Part shown: positions 25,485 to 39,225 of the stretch, piece after piece
How the letters are laid out: every line of letters starts with the position of its first letter
Numbering within the stretch: position 1 is the first letter of the stretch
From: Pieris napi
Lineage: Eukaryota; Arthropoda; Insecta; Lepidoptera; Pieridae
Direction: 5' to 3'
Assembly: GCF_905475465.1 (NCBI RefSeq)
Contig: NC_062259.1
Location: forward strand, 12,038,501-12,102,500
Length of the DNA: 64,000 bases
Notes under the pieces: generated by a model
What the model saw: the letters and a program-made list of their open reading frames with translations, nothing else
The model's database searches: none
What the model was told of the DNA's origin: nothing
Program-made: the position numbers and the translations under genes

Positions 25485-25752
25485 TGGCGCTACAATCTTT
25501 TTAGAACTGAGTCTCAGATTTCTGAAACTGTTTCATGATCATTTGTCAATGTAATAAGCTAGCAAGTGATGGTGATCAGCATCGTGTGCGGGACACAACG
25601 TTGACTATTTTGGGTCTAAGGCAACGATGTTCTCCTTCACCGTTCGAGTGTATGTTAAATATATAGAAAGTCCATTGGTGCACAGCAGGGTATCGAAGCT
25701 ACGACCTCAGGGATGATAATCCGACACTGAAGCCACTAGGCCAAAACTGCTC
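25485..25752 (-). repeat. SINE family A, near full length
   Basis: It starts on the + strand with AGTGGCGCTACAATCTTTTT, the complement of the end of the 63176-63415 copy, and finishes with GAAGCCACTAGGCCAAAACTGC. Confidence 0.8.
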
Positions 25753-26014
25753 AATATTAGAACATTATATCCAAAATTAATACACATTATCATTTTATGA
25801 TAGTCTTTTCGATTTGAATGAAATATTGAAATCGTGCAAATATTGAAATAACTACTCGTATATATACCAATTGAGTACAAGATCGAGAACGCTATCGCTA
25901 TTGAGAGTTATATAGCATAGGCGCTGCTTCTAGCCGCTTTGATACGATTGAAGCCCGGGCCGAGTGGACTGGTAAAAGCGTCATACAAGTGTACCTACTA
26001 GGATCGCTTTTTTA

Positions 26015-26270
26015 TATCCTTTTTATATGATGTTATGTGATACCGCCCATGTACATTCACATTGCCAGAAGGCTCGCAAGTGCATTGCCAGCCTCGTGAA
26101 TTGGTACGCTCTTTTCTTAAAAGACCCTAAGTCGAATTGGTTCGGAAATACTTCAGCACATAGTGGTGGTGCGCGACAAAAATTGCCTCAAAACCGCTCA
26201 GTTGTGAAACACTACGTCTATACTGTACTACGTCGATATTTCGAAATAATCACGGAATTCCAGATTGGGG
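26015..26270 (+). repeat. Interspersed repeat family C (GCATTGCCAGCC / TTGGTTCGGAAATA)
   Basis: Its words (TGTTATGTGATACCGCCCAT, AAGGCTCGCAAGTGCATTGC, AAAAGACCCTAAGTCGAATT, GGTTCGGAAATACTTC) recur at 32025, 32282, 49548 and 57568. This is the longest copy and continues with CACATAGTGGTGGTGCGCGA. Confidence 0.7.
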
Positions 26271-26861
26271 CTATCATTCTTTTTTTTACCTATGTGGAAG
26301 TAGACATAGTGTCAAACTGAGGGTTCCATTCTTACTCTGTTACATCTGGCCAGCAGCATTATACGGCTGTGAGACATCACATCCACAGAGGAAAATTTAG
26401 ACTAGAGTAAGATACCCGGCAATTCCAGTTATTAACAGAAAACCTTTAGCAATAAAGTGGCACCAGAACAAGAAGGTTGAAAAAAGTTAGCTTAATCAAC
26501 ATTCTTTGAATAAAATTTTAACAAGATACTTAATGACCCATACGCCGTTGAGTTTATTAGACGGAATCTAAACATGATTAATGTGATAAAGAATGAGACT
26601 CGGTAAATATGATCGCATGCTCGTGGTCACGCGATGTATGAGCATCCGCATTACCGCCGCACGCGCAGGGTTATCACACATAAATTTGTCATCATTGATT
26701 TTATTCAAATAATCTGTACTAGACGTCTTGGATGCTATTAAGCAATCTTTTGTATTGCCGTCGAAATGTTAAATAAGCATATATAGGTTTTTCTTTATTA
26801 TAGTTTAGTACAGTGTTCGAACCAAGGCAAACAATAATGCTTATAATATCAAACCTTTATT

Positions 26862-27275
26862 GTTTTAAATATATCGTTTATTTAAACCTAAACATAACAA
26901 CAAACATACAGTATTTACAATTTTCTTAACCTAAACCTTAAATATATAATAAAAATAACTAAAAATCAATTAAAAAGTTTGGTCCCTGTGGCAGTGTACC
27001 TTTAACGCTGGCAGCATTTTCTCGCTGTATTACGATACTTATTCGTTAAGCTAGGAAAGCACCAGCTCTCGTATCATCGGTACTATCTACCAGGCGCTAA
27101 TTAAAGATCTAAGCTGTGGGTGCACTTGAACTAAGGCCTAAGAGTCTCTACTTCAATGGGAAAAAATTTACACATTACAGGAAAGACTCTTATATTTAAG
27201 CCGTTTATTATTTTCCGCCTCCCTTTTCATCCCATACTAAAGCCCGTCCCATCTTCCAAGGGATCAACGACATCA
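26862..27275 (-). mobile_element. LINE 3' end, IQRGNAAS family
   Basis: Reverse copy with 3' UTR, the IQRGNAAS-type C-terminus and part of the upstream ORF (IPWKMGRALVWD). Relative to the copy at 53540 it has an internal deletion right after GTATGGGATG. Confidence 0.7.
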
Positions 27276-28157
27276 CATCCGGCTTCTTGCCACCGTCTCT
27301 GCCTGTTGGCTCCAAAATAGCTGGAACATGGACATTATTGAATAAAATTACATTCATTGATATTATTATTTATTTCTTGTAGACACCTCTGTCTGACAGA
27401 AGTTAAGCCGGTAATGGATGTAAGAAAACCGTAGGGTCGAGAATCGTTGTCATCTGTATAAATGTCATCAAATTCATTCTACTAAAAACGTACTTGAGAG
27501 AGAAATATACCATATTATTATAATACGAAACTAGAAAGGTTTAAAAATAAATAGACAATTTTTTTACTGTACTTCAACTTCGGATAGTTGTTTAATATAT
27601 ATTAGTAGTAAATTATATATATCAATTTATAATAAAAAAGAAATATTTTTTTTTATAAATATGGCAGCAGCTTTTGAAGCCAGCATTTAATTTAGGCTAA
27701 GTGATATAATGTAACCAATCATAAAATCTTAAACATGTTCGTTCATAGCAGCCCTAATTTGCGATCACTTAGTAATAGCAATAGACAATCTGCGACTGAG
27801 GAAATCGAAACGTATCATCAAGCTCCTGAAAAGTTGAACAGGACAGGTTACGACAGGTTTATGTTAGTTTTAATAATAACAAATTTGATTTTAGAAATAT
27901 GAGAGACAATTGTTATCCTCCACCTCCTACTCTCATATCGTTTTAAAGATTATTCAGTTATAGCCACAATAGGAATGAAGTATTTACCGAAGTAACTAAT
28001 CAATTCGAGTCATACTATGTAGTCTCGCTAGCCACACTAGCATTGTGATTTCACACATAATCTAACAAGACCTCTTCAGTACTCTATTCTAAAAGAGTTT
28101 TGGAATATAGTTGAAGTAATTTAAAGACATCAAACGGATAGACTTGAGATAAGCCTT

Positions 28158-28345
28158 TGATTGCCTTATACTCCGTGGCGCAAAAGTTCTGGCACTAAAG
28201 AAAATTAGTTTATTTTTTTTATATAACATTTCCTGTCATTCTGTTGTTGAAAATTATGTAGTGAACAAATGTAAAATACACTGAAAATAAACATGGACCG
28301 TTTTACTCCCCAAGAACGTGGCATAATCTTGTTTAAAGATAGATT
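28158..28345 (+). mobile_element. 5' fragment of a DNA transposon with a DUF4817-like start
   Basis: After GGCGCAAAAGTTCTGGCACT and a short leader, ATG at 28293 opens MDRFTPQERGIILFKDRLNE, which resembles the N-terminal helix-turn-helix (DUF4817) of some mariner-like transposase genes. It is cut off where the LINE copy at 28375 begins. Confidence 0.45.
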
Positions 28346-28374
28346 GAATGAAACTTATATGTATTATCCTTTAT

Positions 28375-28585
28375 TAAAACCTAAACATAACAATCAAATA
28401 TACAGTATTTACAATATAACCTACATACTACATAGTAATAATAAAAATTAATAAAAAAGTAGAAACAAATTTCAAGTTTGGTCCCTGTGGCAATGTGCAA
28501 CTTGCAGCATTTCCTCGTTGTATTGCGATGCTTATTCGTGAAGCGAGGAAAGCACCAGCTCTGGTGTCACTGTTAACTCATAACC
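28375..28585 (-). mobile_element. LINE 3' end, IQRGNAAS family
   Basis: Reverse copy: 3' UTR words ATACAGTATTTACAAT, then AGTTTGGTCCCTGTGGCA and CAGCATTTCCTCGTTGTATT. It carries a small deletion in the ORF tail. Confidence 0.65.
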
Positions 28586-29559
28586 TTTTAAGTAAAATTT
28601 AACTTTAAAAATTATCTGGTTGTAGAAATAGTTTGTGTTAGTACAAATAAAGACACTAACTTGTTATATATCCAATATTACGCATACGTTACATGTTATA
28701 TCCGGTCGGAAGTTGTGTAAGCGCATCGGTAGTGCACTTCGGAAACAAATACCTTACGTAATTTTCCTTGGACTGGTGATCATAAAATACCGATGTAATT
28801 CATAAGGGACTCATATGTATAATCAGTCTGGTGCAGTTTTTCCCAAGCCATGAGCCATAAGCCTGTGTAATATACATCATTTTTATGATAATAATAATTT
28901 ATTTATTGCAAGAATATGGTACAAAAATGTGTAAGGTGGTACAATCGTAAGTTAGCATATTTTGTTACACACAAGGGCGCACAAATTTGTCTTTAAAAGT
29001 ATTTTACATTTTACATTATTAGTCATATCATATATACTACAGGTTACCACAGGTTTGTTGTGGTGTTGTTAGATTTGCGGGGCAATTATATAATTAATTT
29101 TTAATTTTAATATTGAATAAACACTAAACCTAACCTACTTATATAATATTTAGGGCAATATTGTAACATTTTTGTTATGTGGGATTGGTTATGTGGGACT
29201 CACTGCTTTGCATACCCACTAAAACCCGACAGCGCCACCAGCATTCGCCCGAGGCAAGTCACGGTAGTTGCGTAGCCTTGTCCATATCCCGTCACGCGAT
29301 CAGCCGTTGAAATCACGGTCCTCTATATCCATGAACGATGTGGAATGGACCTTGGCACGCCAAGGACCATTCACATCGGCCAATTCGCCTTTGACTTCGC
29401 TCCAATGCGGCATGAACCCCTGTTCCCCCCCGCTGAAGCGTCTGCGTGCTCAGGATTACACAAGGCGTTGCTCGGTGCAACAGCGACGGTGGTCACATCC
29501 AACGCGGATGGGCTGCGGGAAAGACTTCCCTGGCCCTCGCCGCCCCTTCTTTTCGGCGC

Positions 29560-29880
29560 ATGACGGGCTCTTAAAATCTTTGGAGGACTTCCTATGTGCC
29601 GTCACTGTCGGTGCTTGTAACTGCTATTCTCACAATGTTATCGAGAGTAGCATCCTCGCCCTGTAGCACGCCCAGTAGAGGCCTCCTTTCCACCTCCCAT
29701 GGTAGGCAATCCATTAGAGTGTGGAGCGCGTCATCAACAACACCGGCGTCACAATGGTGGCAGGTTGTGGTACCTCCCCACGCTCGACTACCTTGCGTAA
29801 ATAGCTGCCGAAACAGCCGAGTCCAGACGAATCGGTAGCTCCCGCCTCCTCACCCATTTCTCGAGATGTGGACTCGTTGA
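29560..29880 (-). pseudogene. R1-clade LINE ORF2 C-terminus with CCHC zinc knuckle
   Basis: On the - strand one frame reads SRAWGGTTTCHHCDAGVVDD, then ALHTLMDCLPWEVERRPLLG and LQGEDATLDN, to a TAG at 29594-29592. The Cys/His spacing C-x2-C-x9-H-x4-C is that of the knuckle at the end of R1-type ORF2 proteins. The surrounding GC-rich block 29160-30060 is probably the rest of the insertion. Upstream RT and endonuclease are not recognisable here. Confidence 0.7.
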
Positions 29881-31137
29881 TGGTGCAAAACCCGACGCTC
29901 GCTCCAGGCCAGTTCCTCCGCCTAGAACTTAGTTAGTTATTGCTTAGTTTTCATCAACAATTTTCCAGCAGGGTCATTACCATTGTGACTGACTTCGGCC
30001 CTCCTCCAATAAACTTCGCTTCGAGACGTCCGTTACGAGGTGCTAATATTATAACTAACACAATAATAACCATATGTACTTATGATTGTCTGCTTAAATA
30101 AATAAATTATTATTAATTAATTACAAGGTAAAATTTGATAAGCATTATTATAATCAGTAACTAAGTCATAATTTTATAAATGACAGGTAATTTAAATGTA
30201 AAACGTTATAATCATTAATTATCCTTCCACGTTCCAGTATTGTCATTATATCGTTATTCAAAATGATATACTGTTAATAAAACTGATATATCACTCGGTT
30301 CCGTTTCAGATAACACAGGTAATAGGTTTTGATTAAATGTAATAAAATGAATCGGCGCTATAAAATTATATAAGCCATAAAAAGCTTCTTGGGAAAATAA
30401 ATGGTTAAATATTATTATTCTTCTGGTGCAAGAAATGCCGAAATCGTTTAAGTGGTTCCAGAAAAATCTAATAAAAAGATTTGCCGGAAGTCATGTATGA
30501 AAAGTTAATTGATTTTTTTCTTTATTGCGCTTAGTTATAATATTATATGATTCTTGGGAATGGCGCTGTGTGACAACCAAATATAAATAAAATAATGTGA
30601 CACATTAGGCTATTACATAATGTTATTTAAAACAACTTATTTTGACGCGAACTACCCATCGAAGGACAAGTAAATATAAGAAGAATAAGAAGAAAATTGA
30701 AAATACGAATTTGGCCCAGTAATAGAGTATTTTATTTATAACATAATGGGTTATTATTAAGATATTGTACCTATATACAACGTGCTCGCCAAACCATTAT
30801 CATAGCCTGTTAGCCTATGTTAATGACCCCGGTGTTGAGTTTTATTGCCGCGAGACATCACTGAAGCATGGTGTACCATAGATAAAAAAAACATAGACAA
30901 GTAAAAGATAAATTATAGATTATGTTATTTAAATGTACATAACTAGTACTTTTATACAACGCTAAATATTTTCCATTTTGTATGACAACTTCATAAGCAT
31001 AGAAACAAACATAGTTCTAATCCACGTTTAATCCATAATGAGGTCGCAAATATCAGATGACAAATTAATTTATTATAAGCATGAATTTTACGTACCAAAG
31101 ATGGCTTCCACGTTCGACTAAAAAAAAAAAAAACATG

Positions 31138-31325
31138 GCGATTAAAAAGAGTGGCGGAGAGTTTATTGCCAGTTCTTCTCTTCCGTTCTACGCCCATGAT
31201 TTGAGAACTGGCAGTAAATGTAAAATTAGAAGCATTAATATTTATTTCTTTAATGACGAATCACAAGTGTACATTGTGTTACCTACGTGAATAAATGATT
31301 TTTGAATTTGAATTTGAATTTGACT
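31138..31325 (+). mobile_element. LINE 3' UTR with (GAATTT)n tail
   Basis: GTGGCGGAGAGTTTATTGCC ... ACGTGAATAAATGATTTTTG followed by repeats of GAATTT. Short tandem tails in place of poly-A are typical of CR1/L2/Jockey-related 3' ends. Confidence 0.6.
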
Positions 31326-31450
31326 CCCTTTAGAATTTGGGAAGCGAGAGAAGACCAAGACGGTGGGCGGATGATGTGCTGGCCAGCAGAAAGTGGCTGC
31401 ACCAATCCAAAGACCATTGGAACATGGAGGAGGCACATACATGGGATTAA
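31326..31450 (+). pseudogene. Remnant C-terminus of a retrotransposon RT ORF
   Basis: The frame RPRRWADDVLASRKWLHQSK DHWNMEEAHTWD ends in TAA at about 31450. The RRWADD ... W ... MEEA pattern is common at the C-terminus of RTE-like or related endonuclease/RT proteins. Confidence 0.55.
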
Positions 31451-32024
31451 CTCTAATAACAATTATATAACTAAATAACAGAATTAACCTAATTCTAGTC
31501 AGTTATTAATACTACTAACTTATAAATAGTGACTTAATTCTTACTTTACTACATTTTCCTTTTAAAAACACAAAATTACAGTCAATGTATATGAATATTG
31601 TATGTTTAAGAGACATATATGCGGACCATGTTACTCACGCAATAAACCTTTAATAGGAAATGAGGTTAAATTAATATTTATTTTTCCACAATTTCAGAAT
31701 GAAATATCAAAACTTTAAACTACCGTTTTGGATTGTAACCTCTTTTAAAACATAATTCAATTATTTGTTTAACCACATTAAAAACTAGATTATCAGTTGG
31801 ACATATTAATTTGATGCATTAACTTCAACGTGTGTTATATAATAGTGTACGTGTATATATACGGACCAATTATTCGTAAACTTAAGTGTTTTCTAAGTTA
31901 GGGAACAGTCTAAGCTTGTTCATAAACGATTAAGTATATAACAGTATATATGCATTTCTAGCGGGGATATGTATAATATGGGTACTTAGGTAGCGTTAGA
32001 AATTACCCTTTTTAATATATATAG

Positions 32025-32115
32025 TACAGATGGCAAATGGGCTCGCAAGTGCGTTGCCGGCCTTTTTGGAATGGATACGCTCTTGAAGAACCCTAAGTCG
32101 AATTGGCTCGGAAGA
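32025..32115 (+). repeat. Repeat family C, short copy
   Basis: AATGGGCTCGCAAGTGCGTT GCCGGCCTTTTTGGAAT through CCTAAGTCGAATTGGCTCGG. Confidence 0.6.
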
Positions 32116-32281
32116 AATAAAAAAGAGACGATCTCTGCTTGAATGGTAATGGTAGTTGCCAATGTTAATAATTATAACATTTTTCAAATGGTATAATAAT
32201 TCTTCTATTCTAATTGTATAAAATCTATTTCTAAAGATAGTTTGTGTTCTCATAAATAACAAATTTACATTTTGCATAGGT

Positions 32282-32430
32282 ATTTTTTTTTTTTTTTATA
32301 AAACAGGGGGCAAACGGGCAGGAGGCTCACCTGATGTTAAGTGATACCGCCGCCCATGGACACTCTCAATGCCAGAGGGCTCGCGAGTGCGTTGCCGGCC
32401 TTTCAGGAATCGGTACGCTCTTTATAGAGA
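32282..32430 (+). repeat. Repeat family C copy with T-rich start
   Basis: After a poly-T run it reads AACAGGGGGCAAACGGGCAG, then CCTGATGTTAAGTGATACCG and GCGAGTGCGTTGCCGGCC. It is nearly identical to 49548-49705. Confidence 0.75.
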
Positions 32431-32717
32431 CTGTAAGTAGTTATTGGACACTTATGATAAAAATCCTTTTTAGTAAATTAGGTTAGACTTAAATTACTTA
32501 TTAGTCTGAAGTAAGGCCAGATCGTTATGTAGTAAAGACACATGTATATAAAAAAACCTTAATAGTAGTAAATTATCACGTTAAAGGCTCTTCTAATTTA
32601 TACTCTGTGGAGACAATTCATGGTAATAAAGAGTTTCGGAAATTGGTCACAATTATCTTGCATCGCGTGGGAATCGATTTACTAAACATCATTAGGTTCT
32701 GTTTTACATTAAACAAT

Positions 32718-33060
32718 ATTGTTCTAAATATATCGTTTATGAAAACCTAAACGTAACCATCAATTTTACAGTATTGACAATTTTCTTAACCTATATAGTA
32801 ATAAAAAAATTTAAACGTTAATGAAAAGGAAATTTAAACAAATTTACAAAGTTTGATCCCTGTGGCAATGTACCTTTAACGCTGGCAGCATCTCCTCGCT
32901 GTATTGCGATGATTTGATGATTGCTAAGAAATATGTTTAATTAGCGCCTGACCACTTGAACCTCACGGCCCAAGAGTCTCTAGCTCTTAAAGGAACAAAA
33001 ACGAAGTTGGAGGAAGGACTTATATTTGAGCCGTTTATTATTTTCCGCCTGCGCTGCAGC
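32718..33060 (-). mobile_element. LINE 3' end, IQRGNAAS family
   Basis: Reverse copy with UTR, the ORF tail (GTTTGATCCCTGTGGCAATG on the + strand) and upstream ORF blocks (CACGGCCCAAGAGTCTCTAG, TTATTATTTTCCGCCTGCGC). Confidence 0.65.
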
Positions 33061-34114
33061 CACCCCAACATTTGTTCATATTCACGCCAATATCACAATA
33101 ATGGAAACAATGAAAATTTCACTAGGAACTTGAAGAGTTTTGGCAATAAAGTGCTCACGTGATGCCTGCCATAAGCATAAGCATTGAAAGCCAGGGCGAT
33201 GGGTTAGCGATTCGATTTTTTTTTTGCTGAACCTGAAGCTCAAAGATACGCCCCACATATAAATAAAACGGATATAAGAAACCCAGCTGTGTTTCTTGGT
33301 TTGGTTTACTTACGTTGTGCTCTTGAATAAGACTCTAACTCCTAACCTTTTTACCATAAAAACTTTTAAGCTCATTACATAGGTTTAACTAGCGTATTAA
33401 TATGCAATGTTTTTGTGGAAAACCACTGTTTAACCCGTTAAACCACGGAGCTACAAAGGTTTATGTCTTAATAATATACTATAAAGATATATTTAATATT
33501 TCAAAAACTACCTAGTTTGTAGAGTAAGTAAAATGGAAATATATTAATATCTTTAAGATAATATTATTTGAGCACCTACCGTTGTTAGTGATTAGAAATT
33601 ACATTACACTGTTAATATTATAAATCCTTAGTTATAGTTTCATATAATAAATGGCACATATGTCTACGTCTATAGCGAACATATGGCCATTATATAGTAC
33701 CTGACATTTAATTACCGTCAGCAAAGGACCTCAGAGTCTTCAGGTCCTACGCCAAGTGCCAAGCAAGAAAAATATATTTAATTACATTACTAACAATACA
33801 TAAGTGTATATCGCGTTAAATCCAGGAAAAAAGTATGGAAATAAGTTACTTCGTAACAGTATGCAAGCAATTATAAAATGTTACATAACAATAAACAATG
33901 TGTCAGATATTGCGTGCGCATGAGTTTCCTGTACTTACGACAACGGCGCAGGCGCTTGTGGTGAAATTAGTGAAAATGCGATCAGGGAAATGGCCGCGGG
34001 AAAGTGATTTATTAAACCAAAAATCATTTCAATATTTTAATTATGAATACTAATCACTAACACAATACAAGTTTAATTGTCTTTTGAAAATAAACTTATA
34101 TAAATAATAAACCT

Positions 34115-34260
34115 ACATTCGGGTCTTCTGCGTCTTTTAATTTATTTATGACAACTTGGTGATCAGCTTCCTGAGATATGTCTTGGATTTTAAGTCTTAT
34201 ACACGCCGGTTCCTCACTAAGTTTTCCTTCACCCAGTGGCCCCCGACCTAAGAAATATAT
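34115..34260 (-). repeat. SINE family A, diverged partial copy
   Basis: GACAACTTGGTGATCAGCTTCC and ACGCCGGTTCCTCACTAAGT match the body of the family. Confidence 0.5.
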
Positions 34261-37200
34261 TGTTCTATGGATGAATGTGAAGTCTCCAATACGCATTGGG
34301 CTAGCGTGGGGACTACAGACCATTCCCTCTCGCCTAAGTGAGGAAGCCTATGTCCATTATTGGGACATATACAACGTGTAATTGAGTACGCTGAAAATTG
34401 CAACGACACCATTTATCAAGTGTTATTTGCGTACAATAAAAAACTTACAACACATTGATTTCCACGCACGAATTCTACCATAAAAGTCACAAGCTCCAAC
34501 CAAAATTAACGCTGCTCATATTATATAATATATCTATCTTATCATTAGCTTTGCCAGGCCCCAACAAACCAGGATGTTACTATAAGTATATTCTTAACTG
34601 TATAGATAGATTGATCCAATGCAGTGTGTATATTGCAGCCAACTAGCTTAATAATCCATTCAATTAACAGCCTAGCCTATTAACTAAACAGCGTCGTTTA
34701 ACTAGCGGCCTGAAAGATAATTAAACCGTTTATCAAACAGCTAGGCAAACGACTTGGATCGATGACGTTTCATTACTTGCCTAGCCTGTTGACTGTTAAA
34801 ACTTAGTTCCACTTTCTGCCACCTAGCGTCGAAACCTTACCTTACACAGGAATTTCAAAAAATATAATGTTGATCTACATGAAAGGAGCGATAACTAGTT
34901 TTAGTGTCTTTTAGTTGTGAACAAACACTCATCATAATATAATACTGTCACACGCCTCTACCATATACATTTTTTATTTATTATTTCTAAAACAACGTGT
35001 ATGCATAAAATTATGCCAGAAGAAAATTCACATAAATTATATTAGAAAATAAGCTAGCAAAGGGAAAAATTAAGCAAGCAACCACAAAATAAATAAAAAA
35101 TATAATAATAACTAAAACCAAATAGAAAAATACTCCTACTTGGAGTCAAAAATAGGACTTCGAAGATACTTTTACATTAATTAAGCAAGTTTCGAATACT
35201 AATACCCATTCAATATTAACAATGTACAATAAATATCAGACATGAAACCTAACCATTAAAAAATTACACATCGAATTGAAGTTTCTTCGGTTCTAAACTC
35301 TGTTAAAACGTAGCGAGCTAACAACAACTGCCACGAGATGTCATGCATTAATAATTTCGCTATACCAAAAACTTACACTTGAAAATAATATACATAATAT
35401 CAACAAATCAGTCATTCGTTTCCAAATACGTATAAGAATATTACAAGGTATTATTAGTATGTTACCGCTTGACGAAGACAATATAATGATTACAATCAAA
35501 TAACATGGTTAAAACAAAGCATCATTGAGGGATCAGGGACTCAAAGGGAGGGCGGGGGAGGGGCCCAGCATCAATCTAGTGTAATGCCAAAGCCCACCGG
35601 TCCACTCTATGGTTTTTTACTCTTTCTGATTATTAGGCCATATTAAAATGTCAGACAGCGCCTCTTAAACTTGTAGGATAAATAAACATATTTATATCAT
35701 AGAGGATAGTGCACGATGCTTTGTCTATTTCGAATTTAATAAACAATAGTAATTAATCTTAATTAATAATTATACACAAAACCATCACATTAAATAATTT
35801 CATCCTTTAATTTAAATTTAATTACAATCATTAAGTAAGGTACTAAATGATGAACTGTGGTCTCCATATAAAGTCTTGTTTTAATTCACATATTAGTTAA
35901 TTCTCTGATAATAGTTTAATTCGAACAAGCATTCAAGTTTCAGAGCAATCCCTATGTAAAATATTAAATGTAAATATTAGATATTATTAGCTTACGTCTC
36001 AATTAGAAAAGTTTGGAAGCCACTAGCTCATTGAAGTGGTCTCCTTAAGATTTATTATGTACAAGGAAGGAAGGCTCGGGATGTAGCGGGATTTAGAAAG
36101 TAGGCTTATCACAATGTTTTTTGTATAACGGTAAATCTTACTTACGTTTTAATATGAGATATGAACATTCCTTAGTCTGGGAATATTTAAAAGTGTGTTA
36201 TGTATTTACTATAGATTAATTCATTTGTTCAATTTTATTAAATTCTATACACAAAATAACTAAACGCATATCTTTCATAAATACAACGTATTGTATAAAA
36301 AGTTTAATTGACAATAGATTTAAAAAGGCTTTGTATTTTAGCCTAAAAAAAGCTTCCTCTATATTTTTACATTTCTCTTTGTCTTGAGCCACCATCTATG
36401 CAGTTTTTCCTCGCTTATTACGTAATATGCCCATTTTTTCTTTAGTCACCCTTATACGAAGAAATGTAATTCTTATTATTATTTCACCTAAAACCTTTTC
36501 GAGTCAACGGAGGAAACTAATGACATCTATGAAAGACGGTATAGTTATAATCGCTCATAGCACTGAATCTCTTAACCACGATAAAAATAGCTTTGGTTAT
36601 ATAATGAACAGGAATTTTCCAGAATAACTACCCACACATTAATTTGCGACCACACCTGTTACACCCACGTGCAACGGCAAATCAATAATAATTCATTTAC
36701 CTACCCACGCATCTGTAAAATGCACATGCGCTGTATTGATGAAATGCATAGCTCAAACATCTAGGCACTGAAAGGGATCCCAAATAGACCCATGAGTTGC
36801 GCACTACATCTAGACAGTGATTGATTTGAGGCTATCGTTTCCGCGAGTGAGGTGCACTTTTGCTTGCTCGTGAATATTTTTCGGTTTTGTGTGCTAATTA
36901 TGCAGTGTTGAAGAACTTAATTGTTCTCGTAGACATTGGTGAATACGCGGTGTGATTATCGGAAGAGGATTGATGATTTAGACAGACGCTTATAGACAAG
37001 TAAACTCCGAGCTCAGCTAAGAAGGCGCGAAACAACTTGTGAATTTTCTTATCTACATTCAACAAGTTCGCAACAGGTCGCCGCCGAACTCTCTGGCAAA
37101 GATGAATTGCAACCAGCCAACACCAGGCGTCAGGGCTATTGATATTACCATCATTCTACGCTCTCATTATCGAAGAAACAAGTTTCTGTATTACACAATC

Positions 37201-39084
37201 CGCATACAAATTTCCTTGGTGATCGATACAAAGGAAATAATATTGACGCACTTTGACGTCAACATTAATAATCTGTTGCTGATAAGGAGGATGTTGCGCA
37301 AACTTCGGAACAGAACACACAACTAAACGGTAATTTAATTTAAACTTATAATAGTTTTGTGTATTATGTTGTGATATATGACCGTATGTACTTAGATGAC
37401 ACCGGAAAATAGCTTCAAAGATTTCACTTTCATATAAAGCATGTATTATTATATATATAGCGAGACAAATGGATATAAGGGTGTAAAGGTGGTCTAATAA
37501 CAAAACTAATGTACATTTTTTTCAACAATTCTAGTACTTTGCATTTATAGTTTGTAAAACCAAAATAATATTTAATTTATGTTTCACTAATAATATACTA
37601 ATACTAATAATAATATAAATAACTAAACTGAGATACTGCATATGGAATAAGGACTATGCTTCATTAATGGTTATTTACTCATCCATTCCTCACACAGAAA
37701 AACAATATATGTAAATTTTTGTTAACATTTACTATTGCTTATTAAATCCCCGTTCCCCAGACAATGGTACCAATATATTATATATAATATATATACTGGA
37801 CTGGAGCTTAGGAACTCATGTACCTATATCTTATCATAAAGACACTTTGTGTCCCCTTTTTTTCTTAGTTCCACTATTCAGAATACTAAAGATGTCTATA
37901 TTGTTCATGGCTTGTTGTTTTAACATATACTTAAAATACAATCATTTATAATAATGCCCACTTCGAAATGGAACCACGTTTTAAAAGGTCGAAAGAAATA
38001 AATAATTTCTAGGCTTTTTAATTTTTTGAAGCCCCACGATATAGGAATAATCTTTAAATAGAAGATAGAATAAAATGACTGTCGTTATATAGTTAGAGTT
38101 CGGTTAATTGATTGAAATGGTGAGATATAGGTCATATAGGAGATCTACGAGATATCATAATTTTTAATAATCCCCCGTAAAGTTCAGAACGTATCATTAG
38201 TTTCCCATTACATTAAGATTATTTGGGAATAGAATACGGAATAAAAACAATTGTCTAAATTTGTGTGTTTAATTAATCAATTGGCTTTGATTAAATACTC
38301 GCAAGTATTAATATCGTTTTAAGTTTATTTACAAATTGCCAAAGAATTATAAGTAAATGTACTAAGAAAAATAAAATAATTTTGATAGACAGACATAAAA
38401 GCTATAGATTTTCTCTTTTCGGATTATCCAAAATACCGGCTAACATTAAAGAGTGCGAACAACTGGACCGACTTTGATGAAATTTCTGTCTGTTCTAGTG
38501 GATTTTTGGTTCTACAATAATATGAGTTTTTTTTTTAATTTATGATGAGTAAGGACAAGGTGTCCGCTAGTTTTATATTAATAGTAGCCGAGCTACTAAG
38601 CATCAGGACAACGTTCGATCATATCGGTCCGAATGAACACACAAAAGCGTCAAATGATTTTATTAAATCTTAATTTTGGTTCTTACAAATATTTATCCTA
38701 AAATTTGCTGTCATTAAGTTAAGTTATACTTGTAGGTACTAAGTTGTACATACGTTACTCCAACAATATATATATTAAGTAATGTATGTATAGTCGGGGA
38801 AACAAAGAAAAATTTAAAAACATATCCGTAACATATGAGTAAACAAGAGAACCTTTTATATAGAGTACAGAATTTTGAATTATCATCTCATAACATGAAA
38901 ATAGACTTTAAAAAGCCAATGACCGCACGCTTAGCAATTCGGATGAATCTTTATATGCTTGCTCATATCATTGACATGTTAATTGTACTTAAACATATCT
39001 AATTTACAAATGTTTTCTTTTCTTTTTAATCTATTTATTTTTATTTACAAGTCCTCCTTCATATATAATAAATAATGAAGTGAT

Positions 39085-39225
39085 GTTGGTACCACAAATA
39101 ACTGTTTGGGTCTAAAGCCAGTGTTCTTACTCACCTTCATCCATGCGTCCATTGGTGCAGCCAGGGTTCGAACCTACGATCTCAGAGATGCGAGTAGCAC
39201 TATGAAACCACTAGACCTTCTTCTC
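39085..39225 (-). repeat. SINE family A, partial
   Basis: GTGCAGCCAGGGTTCGAACC then CTACGATCTCAGAGATGCGA and GAAACCACTAGACC is the reversed tRNA-like head. Confidence 0.65.

Noticed and set aside
29268..29838. Three + strand frames in the GC-rich block
   Set aside because: Antisense to the R1-like CCHC C-terminus, which has the recognisable motif.
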